DNA of 33,400 bases from Mucilaginibacter sp. JRF. GTDB lineage: Bacteria > Bacteroidota > Bacteroidia > Sphingobacteriales > Sphingobacteriaceae. Of the stretch, positions 15,633-22,700 are shown one piece after another. Location of the stretch: assembly GCF_015223065.1 (NCBI RefSeq), contig NZ_JADFBY010000015.1:1-33400 (forward strand). The letters are read 5' to 3'. Both the position numbers and the translations under genes were made by a program. Numbering within the stretch: the first letter of the stretch is position 1; each line of letters starts with the position of its first letter. The notes below the pieces were generated by a model, which had not been told where the DNA came from, did not search any database, and was given only the letters and a program-made list of their open reading frames with translations.

Positions 15633-16820
15633 ATGGCACTTAACCGTAATCTGCAAAAACTGTTCAACATAGCGCAAAAGAGTGAACGGCTGGGCATCGG
15701 CCTCATGTCGGGCACCTCACTGGATGGGTTGGATATTGCCCTATGCCGTTTTACCGGGCATGGCATGCAAACACAGTTTGAGCTGTTGAACTTTACCACC
15801 ATACCCTACGATGAACATTTTAAGGGCGAGGTAAGGCAGGTATTCGCCAAACGCCAGGCCGATATTGAAAAGCTTACCCTGCTGAATGCCTACATAGGCG
15901 GCTACCATGCCGACCTAATATTACAAGCGCTTGAGCAATGGCAGATAAAACCCACCGAGGTTGATTACATTGCCAGCCACGGCCAAACCATTTACCATGC
16001 CCCGGAAAGGCAACACCTGCAACCCGGTTACCCCAACGCCACCCTGCAAATTGGCGACGGCGACCATATAGCGGTAAAAGCGGGCATCATCACCATAAGC
16101 GATTTCAGGCAGAAACATATTGCCGGTGGCGGCGAGGGCGCTCCGCTGGCTTTGTATGGCGATGTATTGCTGGGCAGCAAAGCGGGCGAGAACCGTCTGC
16201 TATTAAACATTGGCGGCATAGCCAATGCCACCTGGTTACCCGACTCACAAAATTTAAACGAAGTTTTCAGTACCGATATTGGCCCCGGCAATACCATGAT
16301 AGATGCCGCCTGCAAAAAGTATTTTGATAAGCCTTTTGATAAGGAGGGTGAGATAGCCCGCTCAGGAACAGTAAATCAAAACTTACTAAATGCCTTATTG
16401 CAGCACCCATTCTTCCATCAGAAATTACCTAAAACCACCGGGCCGGAGGTATTTAACCTAGCTTTGGCAGAGAAGACCATAACCGATTCGGGAATTGGCT
16501 CAGTAAGCCCTGCAGATCTTATTGCTACGCTTACCGCGTTCACCGGTTCGAGCATTGTTCAATTCGTAAACAGTTACGTAAGTACTTACGTAAACATTTA
16601 CGCAAGTGGCGGGGGCGCAAGTAACCCCGTTGTAATGGCGTATTTAAAACAGCATTTGCCTAAAGCCAACATCTCCAACACATCCGCATTAGGCATCAAC
16701 CCCGATGCTAAGGAGGCAATACTATTCGCGCTATTGGGTAATGAGGCTTTGGTAGGCGAGCCTATCGCTATTGGCACTAACCCTGCCGTGCTGATGGGCA
16801 AGTTTGGCTTTCCTTATTGA
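15633..16820 (+). CDS. anmK: Anhydro-N-acetylmuramic acid kinase
   Basis: A 395-residue sugar kinase that opens the 1,6-anhydro bond of anhydro-MurNAc and phosphorylates it, a key step in peptidoglycan recycling. The motifs are GLMSGTSLDGLDIAL (23-37), 'YIASHGQTIYHAP', 'LQIGDGDHIA', 'RLLLNIGGIANATWLP', 'DIGPGNTMIDA' (about 214-224) and 'ASGGGASNP'. I start it at MALNRNLQKL, next to a -7 box; the upstream 29 codons overlap the divergent gene and do not look like the family. Its stop region overlaps that of the convergent downstream gene by 7 bp. Just before the GGGA motif, the coding DNA contains a 20-bp perfect palindrome (16574-16593). Confidence 0.95.
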   Translation: MALNRNLQKLFNIAQKSERLGIGLMSGTSLDGLDIALCRFTGHGMQTQFELLNFTTIPYDEHFKGEVRQVFAKRQADIEKLTLLNAYIGGYHADLILQALEQWQIKPTEVDYIASHGQTIYHAPERQHLQPGYPNATLQIGDGDHIAVKAGIITISDFRQKHIAGGGEGAPLALYGDVLLGSKAGENRLLLNIGGIANATWLPDSQNLNEVFSTDIGPGNTMIDAACKKYFDKPFDKEGEIARSGTVNQNLLNALLQHPFFHQKLPKTTGPEVFNLALAEKTITDSGIGSVSPADLIATLTAFTGSSIVQFVNSYVSTYVNIYASGGGASNPVVMAYLKQHLPKANISNTSALGINPDAKEAILFALLGNEALVGEPIAIGTNPAVLMGKFGFPY

Positions 16821-17380
16821 GTGTAGCTGTACAGGCGCTCAAACAAGCCGGGGTAGTTGGTGATCATGCCATCACTGTCAATGGTTAGCTCGGCAGTGAA
16901 ATTCCCGCCATCATTTTCAAAGCGGTAGGTATGCTCATCTATACAGGTATACTTTTGTACATCTGTACTTACTTTTTCAGTGGGTATATCAAAATACAAT
17001 ACTTCAATTTCGGCAGATTGCCCAGGTTGCAGGTTCAGGCGGTTTATGGGCAGGCTGTTGGTAAATGGGGTCATGGTGATATCTACATCCACACAATCGC
17101 AATGTACAGGCTCGGGCGAGTCGCCACCCAGCCATCCTACCGAAACCTTTACGTAGTGCCAGCTATGCGGCGTACCATCAACAACATACTCTATGTATAC
17201 CTCTTTGGCATTCCATCCACCATCAAGCAACAGCGAGTAATTAACCTCGAACGAGAGATCATTAATAGTACCTACAATGGTTGATGATACCGTTACATCA
17301 GTTGTGCTGGCCGTAACCAAACAATGCTCTACCGAATTGTAATCGGCTATGCCTTTCCATATAACAAGTTTCTCTTCCAT
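16814..17380 (-). CDS. Putative glycolipid-binding (DUF1089-type) protein
   Basis: A 188-residue cytoplasmic-looking protein without a signal peptide. It starts 'LVIWKGIADYNSVEHCLV' and continues with paired beta strands: 'LSFEVNYSLLLDGGWNAKEVYIEY', then 'HWHYVKVSVG'-like text (actual SWHYVKVSVGWLGG), then 'CDCVDVDITMTPFTNSLPINRL'. This fits the putative glycolipid-binding family (PF06475), whose fold resembles lipoprotein-localisation beta barrels. The true ligand is unknown. It is convergent with anmK, the two ends overlapping by 7 bp, and is separated from the protease gene by a terminator. No operon partner is seen. Confidence 0.7.
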   Translation of the reverse strand: MEEKLVIWKGIADYNSVEHCLVTASTTDVTVSSTIVGTINDLSFEVNYSLLLDGGWNAKEVYIEYVVDGTPHSWHYVKVSVGWLGGDSPEPVHCDCVDVDITMTPFTNSLPINRLNLQPGQSAEIEVLYFDIPTEKVSTDVQKYTCIDEHTYRFENDGGNFTAELTIDSDGMITNYPGLFERLYSYTQ

Positions 17381-17397
17381 TGCATTTTATAAACGCA

Positions 17398-17430
17398 AAC
17401 AGCCCGCACTTGTTTAGGGTGCGGGCTGTT
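17398..17430 (-). terminator. Terminator of the tail-specific protease gene
   Basis: A perfect 12-bp GC-rich stem (17398-17409 with 17419-17430) has a 9-nt loop. On minus it is followed by a modest T-rich stretch (tttgcgttt). It lies 25 bp beyond the protease stop. Confidence 0.7.
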
Positions 17431-17455
17431 AATCAGCATTTTACAACAACAGGTT

Positions 17456-19585
17456 TTATTTAAACACCGTTGTAAGCTTGTTATCCATGTTAATGTAATC
17501 AATCAATATCTGTCCGGCTTCAACTTTCATAAAGTCCAGATCCTCATTACGTGGTTTGGTTTGGCCTTTTTTCAAGGCTGGTAAGCCCATAGCCACACGG
17601 CGCAGGTTAGTACGTTCAAAGCTTTTTTGCTCGTCGGTATCACGTTCCTTTTTCAGCTTCTCCTCGTTAAGGGTTACGCTTCTTTCAGCCTCGGTCTTTT
17701 TAAACTCGGCAATATCCTCTAACAGGTATTTGTAGCTTGCGCTTTGCGTCATACGTTGCTCATGCTGTTTTTTAAGCTGAGGCAATACGGTAGCAAAATC
17801 GCCAACTTTAGCATAGGTGCTTTTTGGTATAACATCATAAGGTAAAGCTGATGGCTCAGTATCCTCGCCATATTTATCCAACGGAATGATAGACGGGAAG
17901 CTGATATCAGGCATTACACCCTTATGCTGGGTTGATGCGCCGCTGATACGGTAAAATTTAGCCACGGTAAGGTTAAGCTGACCAAATTTGTTTTGGCTAC
18001 CAGTACCTACCGGTTTGGTTTTACCTACAAGACCGGCAATTTTTTCGCTAAGTGTAGTAGTGATCACCTTGTCCAGGTTGATGGCGCTTTGTACGGTACC
18101 TTTACCATAGGTTTGTGTACCTACTATTAGGCCACGACCATAATCCTGAATAGCACCGGCGAAGATCTCAGATGCCGAAGCGCTGAAACGGTCAACAGAT
18201 ATCAGCAGCGGGCCACTGTAAGCTATCTCCGGGTCTTCGTCCTTATCAACCTCTATCTGGTTACGGGCATCTTTAACCTGAACCACAGGGCCATCCTTAA
18301 TAAACAAACCGGTAAGCTCAATGGCCTCAGTTAACGAGCCACCACCATTTTGGCGAAGATCAATAACCACACCGTCAACCTTTTGTTGTTTCAGGGTATC
18401 TAATATCAGCTTTACATCGCGGGTGGTGCTTTTGTAGTTAGGGTTACCTGAGCGGTAATCATCAAAATCAAGGTAGAATGCCGGGATAGAGATGATGCCT
18501 ATCTTAAAGTTTTTGCCGTTTTGGTTATATGTTTTAATTTCCTTTTTGGCCGATTGATCTTTCAGGATGATCTTCTCACGTATCATCTCAACGATCTTTG
18601 GCTTGCTGCCCGCGGTTGCACCGGCAGGTAATATCTCCAAACGTACCACTGTACCCTTAGTACCACGAATAATAGCGATAGCGTTCTCAATACGCCAGCC
18701 TATAATATTCTGGAATTCGCCGGTTTTGCCCTGCGCAACACCAACAATACGGTCGTCAACGCTTATCTGCTTACTTTTATCAGCCGGGCCACCGGGTACT
18801 ATGGTTTTGATGGTTACATACTCATTCTCTGATTGCAGCGAAGCACCTATACCCTGTACCGAGCGCGACATTTCGATATTGAAGTTAGCCGCGTTTGATG
18901 GCGTAAAGTAGTTAGTGTGCGGATCAACAGCTTCGGTAAACGAATCCATAAATATTTGGAACACATCGGCATTTGATAGCTTGTTTGATTGCGACAACAG
19001 GTTTTGGTAACGCTTGCGCAGGGTTTCCTTATTCTTGGCCATATCCTTATTGGCCAGTTTAAGGTTAAGCAAATCGTACTTTACACGGCCATCCCAAAGT
19101 TTATCCAACTCCTGCGGCGATGCTACCCAAGGTAGTTTCTCGCGGTCGTAAGTAAAGGTTTCGCTCTTAGTATAATCAAAATTATCGTTCACCTGCTTTA
19201 ACGAGTAGTTAATGCGATCGTTATAACGTTTTTGGTATACGTTGAATATATAGAACACATTAGCCAGGTTACCGGCCTTCATGTCATCATCAAGCATCAG
19301 CCTGTATTTCTCAAAATCCTTAACATCACTTGCCAGCAGGTAATTGTGGTTACCATCCAGCGCCTTAATATAGCGGTCAAATATCACTCCGGAGATAGAA
19401 TCATTCAGATCGATCTTTTTGTAGTTGTACTTGGTGATCATTTCGGCCACATTTTGCAGTACGATGGATTGCTGCTCATCGGGCTGAAGATCATTAGAGC
19501 CGGCTACTTTTATTGGTTTTGATGGGGAGGCCTGGCACGAAAGTGCAGCGCCGATCACCAACACAGCATATAATTTCTTAAACAT
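17456..19585 (-). CDS. Carboxy-terminal (tail-specific) processing protease, S41 family, lipoprotein
   Basis: A 709-residue periplasmic serine protease of the Prc/Tsp type. I start it at MFKKLYAVLV, which gives a lipoprotein signal with lipobox ALSC (Cys17); the longer frame adds 29 unlikely residues. An N-terminal helical domain (about 40-225) is followed by PDZ (about 235-320, GIGASL and VPGGPADKS) and the S41 core with 'VDGVVIDLRQNGGGSL'. The catalytic Ser470 lies in DRFSASASEIF and Lys495 in YGKGTVQ, 25 residues apart as in E. coli Prc. A C-terminal helical domain follows (about 600-709). It trims or degrades periplasmic and C-terminally tagged proteins. Confidence 0.93.
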   Translation of the reverse strand: MFKKLYAVLVIGAALSCQASPSKPIKVAGSNDLQPDEQQSIVLQNVAEMITKYNYKKIDLNDSISGVIFDRYIKALDGNHNYLLASDVKDFEKYRLMLDDDMKAGNLANVFYIFNVYQKRYNDRINYSLKQVNDNFDYTKSETFTYDREKLPWVASPQELDKLWDGRVKYDLLNLKLANKDMAKNKETLRKRYQNLLSQSNKLSNADVFQIFMDSFTEAVDPHTNYFTPSNAANFNIEMSRSVQGIGASLQSENEYVTIKTIVPGGPADKSKQISVDDRIVGVAQGKTGEFQNIIGWRIENAIAIIRGTKGTVVRLEILPAGATAGSKPKIVEMIREKIILKDQSAKKEIKTYNQNGKNFKIGIISIPAFYLDFDDYRSGNPNYKSTTRDVKLILDTLKQQKVDGVVIDLRQNGGGSLTEAIELTGLFIKDGPVVQVKDARNQIEVDKDEDPEIAYSGPLLISVDRFSASASEIFAGAIQDYGRGLIVGTQTYGKGTVQSAINLDKVITTTLSEKIAGLVGKTKPVGTGSQNKFGQLNLTVAKFYRISGASTQHKGVMPDISFPSIIPLDKYGEDTEPSALPYDVIPKSTYAKVGDFATVLPQLKKQHEQRMTQSASYKYLLEDIAEFKKTEAERSVTLNEEKLKKERDTDEQKSFERTNLRRVAMGLPALKKGQTKPRNEDLDFMKVEAGQILIDYINMDNKLTTVFK

Positions 19586-19654
19586 ATCTTTTACCGTTTT
19601 TAGGTCGGGGTTTTTAACCAACATCAATACTTGTGCCTTTTGTAAATTACTTAT

Positions 19655-19684
19655 GTAAAAAAAGACAGCCATACCAGGCTGTCC
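19655..19684 (-). terminator. Terminator of the secreted helical-protein gene
   Basis: GACAGCC (19664-19670) and GGCTGTC (19677-19683) form a perfect 7-bp stem with loop ATACCA. On minus it is followed by a run of seven T. It lies about 90 bp downstream of the gene ending at 19776; the intervening stretch has no gene. Confidence 0.75.
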
Positions 19685-19775
19685 TTATAATATATTGAAT
19701 AACAATAATACGATATTGTTTGAATTCTATTGTAATTGATGCCTGAAATTACCCTTTTGTTACAAAACGTTTAAT

Positions 19776-20399
19776 TTATTTCGATTTACTTTCAGCTTCA
19801 GGCAGTTCCGCGTATTTTAATTCGGATTTGGGGGCCGAATTGCTTACACCTTTTATGGACTGTATCTTTTTGTCAATTTCGGCCGCTTCGCCGCGCCAGC
19901 CACGTGAATCGGCTATGCCGCGGGCTTCTATCAAATCCTCACGCGCCAGGCTTATTTCGCCCATATCAATTTTTACCGATGCTAACGATAGCAGGTTTAA
20001 AAACGTATGCCTGGCATCATTTTGCCTGCGGGCTATGAGGTTGCTTTGCAGCAAAAACCATTTAGCTTCTGACAGGCGATTCAACTCCATATACACCCTG
20101 GCCAGATCGCTAAAGTTATAGCTGGCAATATTGTATTCGCGAAAGCGCATATTGTGCTGGGCGCTTTTCATAAAACGCATTTCGGCCTGGGTAAGGTCGT
20201 AATAACTACGCAGCTTAAAACCCTTGATAGGCCTTGCAGCCACTTGCGGCGATCCCAGTATGTAATTTTTGTTGAACGAGTAGTTTTTTACAGGCGCTAT
20301 TTGCGGGTAACGCTTATGTTTTAACGGACCGATACGCCACCACTGTGCCGAAGCCGACATGCCTGTTAAACATAAAAAAACGAGTAAAATATATTTCAT
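19776..20399 (-). CDS. Secreted TPR-like helical protein of unknown function
   Basis: A 207-residue exported protein. The N-terminal signal peptide MKYILLVFLCLTGMSASAQ ends in a typical SASAQ cleavage region. A tryptophan/lysine-rich segment follows (WWRIGPLKHKRYPQIAP). From about residue 70 to 180 there are amphipathic helix pairs with alanine and leucine spacing, such as 'NFSDLARVYMELNRLSEAKWFLL' and 'DMGEISLAREDLIEARGIA', resembling two to three tetratricopeptide repeats. The C-terminus is charged and probably disordered. I do not recognise the family. It is a single gene with its own terminator, upstream of the protease gene on the same strand. Confidence 0.65.
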   Translation of the reverse strand: MKYILLVFLCLTGMSASAQWWRIGPLKHKRYPQIAPVKNYSFNKNYILGSPQVAARPIKGFKLRSYYDLTQAEMRFMKSAQHNMRFREYNIASYNFSDLARVYMELNRLSEAKWFLLQSNLIARRQNDARHTFLNLLSLASVKIDMGEISLAREDLIEARGIADSRGWRGEAAEIDKKIQSIKGVSNSAPKSELKYAELPEAESKSK

Positions 20400-20482
20400 G
20401 CAATATTTATAGCGTACCTGTAAAGGTTTTAAACATTATCAAATATAAAACTAATAGGCAGATAAACAATAGCTTGCGCCCG

Positions 20483-21325
20483 TTACTCAAACACCTCAAC
20501 TTCACCATCATGCAGGGCCCAAACCATATAAGGGTGGGTATCATCGTGGTAAATATCGCCATTGGCGGCAATGGCTATTATACCTGCGAAACCATTATAC
20601 GGCTTTAGCTCATCCAGGGTTTTGTCTGACGCTGAGTGCAACGAAAAGCCATCACTAACACGGGTAACTATTTTGGTGGCAATGGCGCCGCTCACGATAT
20701 CCTCGCCCACACCGGTGCATGATACACCCGCGTGCGCGTTGGCATAATTACCCGCCGCCGTTGCCGAATCGCTCACCCGGCCGGGTATTTCAAAGCCCTT
20801 ACCCCCGGTTGAGGTTGCCGCCGCTATATCGCCATAAACATCAAGCGCTACGCAGCCAACCGTACCCAGGCGAATAGAGTCGCTTAGTTTTTTTTCATAT
20901 TCCTTACGGCGTTGGGGTATTTCGGGGTTGTGGTATTTAACGCCGTTCTCTCGGGCAAAATCAAGCGCGCCCTTGCCGCTCAGCACACGATCATCATAAG
21001 CCATTAGTTTTTCGGCTATGCAGATGGGGTTCTTTACATCCTCAATGTTAATAACCCCCGAAAAGCGTTGCGTTTTACCATCCATCAGCGATGCGCTGAG
21101 GCGTATTTTTCCGTCACTTTGTATTTGGGAGCCCGTACCGGCGTTGAAAAGGTCGCAATCTTCAAGCAGACTAACGGTATATACAGCGGTTTCTAAAGCA
21201 TTGTGCGTTTCCAGGTATTTATATCCCGCCTGCACTATCTCCCGCAGGGCATTTTGCTTGGCCTGCTTAACCTCCTGGTTAGTTTGCGATTCGCTGAAGA
21301 ACCCACCGTGAATGATCAGTTTCAT
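20483..21325 (-). CDS. iaaA: Isoaspartyl peptidase / plant-type L-asparaginase
   Basis: A 280-residue Ntn-hydrolase. The autoproteolytic nucleophile is Thr155 in RLGTVGCVALD; the 'STGGKGFEIPGRVSDSATAAGNYA' region (in two blocks) and 'SCTGVGEDIV' form the substrate pocket. The usual N-terminal HGGAG reads HGGFF here, and NAGKG reads NAGTG, so the branch is somewhat divergent. It has no signal peptide. It lies downstream of cyanophycinase on the same strand, which fits the second step of cyanophycin breakdown: splitting beta-Asp-Arg dipeptides into aspartate and arginine. The 300-bp gap to cyanophycinase is filled with repeats, so co-transcription is uncertain. Confidence 0.9.
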   Translation of the reverse strand: MKLIIHGGFFSESQTNQEVKQAKQNALREIVQAGYKYLETHNALETAVYTVSLLEDCDLFNAGTGSQIQSDGKIRLSASLMDGKTQRFSGVINIEDVKNPICIAEKLMAYDDRVLSGKGALDFARENGVKYHNPEIPQRRKEYEKKLSDSIRLGTVGCVALDVYGDIAAATSTGGKGFEIPGRVSDSATAAGNYANAHAGVSCTGVGEDIVSGAIATKIVTRVSDGFSLHSASDKTLDELKPYNGFAGIIAIAANGDIYHDDTHPYMVWALHDGEVEVFE

Positions 21326-21626
21326 TGTTAGATGTTTAATTGAATGGTTTACTGCGTGATCGGTTTGGTTTCTTCACCTTTCAATATTCAGGCATTTAAC
21401 GCAAAAATATATCGTTTATGATTGGTACTCTCTAAACCCTTCGACAAGCTCAGGATGACACACACAATCGACTTATTTATCCGCACATCTGCATATCCTC
21501 GCATCTGCACATCCAACCTGTCATGGTGAGCCTGTCGAACCATTAAATAAAGCGACAGACCTCGCGTTCAATCCTTCGACAAGCTCAGGATGACATACCT
21601 ACTCACCCCTCACCATTCACCACTCC
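21326..21626. repeat. Intergenic spacer with three ccttcgacaagctcagg repeats
   Basis: The sequence ccttcgacaagctcagg with tail atgaca occurs at 21438-21460 and 21573-21595, and inverted with some changes at 21519-21541. Between and after them is low-complexity text such as 'cgcacatctgcatatcctcg' and 'cacccctcaccattcacc'. No gene is visible in this 301-bp gap. Confidence 0.7.
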
Positions 21627-22547
21627 CTACTGAAGTTCATCAGCATCGGGCATATTTAAAAATACACCTTCCTCTATCTTTACCGCTTTTTTAATCAGCA
21701 TACGGTGCTGGTGCAGCTCGTATTTATCAAATATCGACATTACGTGTACTTTCAGGTTCTCGATAGACACCGGGTCGCCAATCTCTACATCGTAAATATT
21801 GGTTTCAACAATATTCTTTCCGTCCACCAAAATAATAAGGCCCGAGCCTATGGCTTCCATAATGTTACCTTCGCTTACCAGCAGGCCCGCGTCCTCGCCC
21901 AAACCAATACCTAAAATACCAGGATTACTGGCCACCGCGTAAAATAACCTGCCGATGCGGCCGCGCTGTACAAAGTGGGTGTCAACAATAACACCGTCAA
22001 TAAACCCTAAACCGGCAGTTATTTGTACTTCGCCTTTTATCAGGGCCTCGTTGCTTTGGCCGCGGTATATCATGTGCGTTGATGCCGCTGCCGCGCCTGC
22101 CGATGTACCGGCTATAACAAAATGCTCCTTACGGTAGCGTTGCTTAAGTATCTGCAAAAATTGGGTGCCACCAAAAATGGCTGTCAGGCGTAATTGGTCG
22201 CCACCGCTAAACATTACCACATCGGCCTTGCGTATGCGCTCAAGGTATTCCTCATTGGCGGCATCTTCGCGGCTTTTAATATGCAGCACGTTTACATGCT
22301 CTACATTCAACTGCCCGAATGCCTTGATGTATTCCTCGCCCACCAGCTCGGGTATTTGCGATGCGGTGGTGATCACCTCTACTACCGATGCCTCATGTTT
22401 GGCCGATTCGGTGATGATGCGCCTTAAAATGCCCTTTTCAAAAAACTTAATATAATCAGGCTGTAATATATGTTCCTGGGCGCTAACGTTACTGCCCATA
22501 TCAACCGCTCCGCCTATTATTACTAATTTTCCTTTCGGGACATCCAT
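21627..22547 (-). CDS. cphB: Cyanophycinase
   Basis: A 306-residue serine peptidase of family S51 that cuts cyanophycin (poly-aspartate with arginine side chains) into beta-Asp-Arg dipeptides. The motifs are GKLVIIGGAVD near the N-terminus, 'VMFSGGDQLRLT' (about 111-122), the nucleophile Ser149 in GTSAGAAA, and 'DTHFVQRGRIGRL' and 'GIGLGEDAGLLV' in the C-terminal half. It has no signal peptide, so it acts in the cytoplasm on storage granules. It is divergent from cphA with a 153-bp spacer and is followed by the isoaspartyl peptidase. Confidence 0.94.
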   Translation of the reverse strand: MDVPKGKLVIIGGAVDMGSNVSAQEHILQPDYIKFFEKGILRRIITESAKHEASVVEVITTASQIPELVGEEYIKAFGQLNVEHVNVLHIKSREDAANEEYLERIRKADVVMFSGGDQLRLTAIFGGTQFLQILKQRYRKEHFVIAGTSAGAAAASTHMIYRGQSNEALIKGEVQITAGLGFIDGVIVDTHFVQRGRIGRLFYAVASNPGILGIGLGEDAGLLVSEGNIMEAIGSGLIILVDGKNIVETNIYDVEIGDPVSIENLKVHVMSIFDKYELHQHRMLIKKAVKIEEGVFLNMPDADELQ

Positions 22548-22700
22548 ACCTTTTACCTCTGTTTTTATACAAAGTACGATAAAATAGCGCTAAATCAGGT
22601 CGTTTAATTAAAATTTCTCCTGTTTTAAACATTAAAAACACTCTGGTGTTGATAGGTTTCAGTAGATTTAAACACAAAAAGATCACCCTGAAAATCACCT

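Noticed and set aside
16814..16820. Overlap of anmK and the glycolipid-binding gene as a possible assembly error
   Set aside because: Both C-termini read sensibly and a short convergent stop overlap is common in compact genomes.
21438..21595. CRISPR-like spacing of the ccttcgacaagctcagg repeats
   Set aside because: Only three copies, one inverted, with unequal spacing and no cas genes; this is a common dispersed intergenic repeat.
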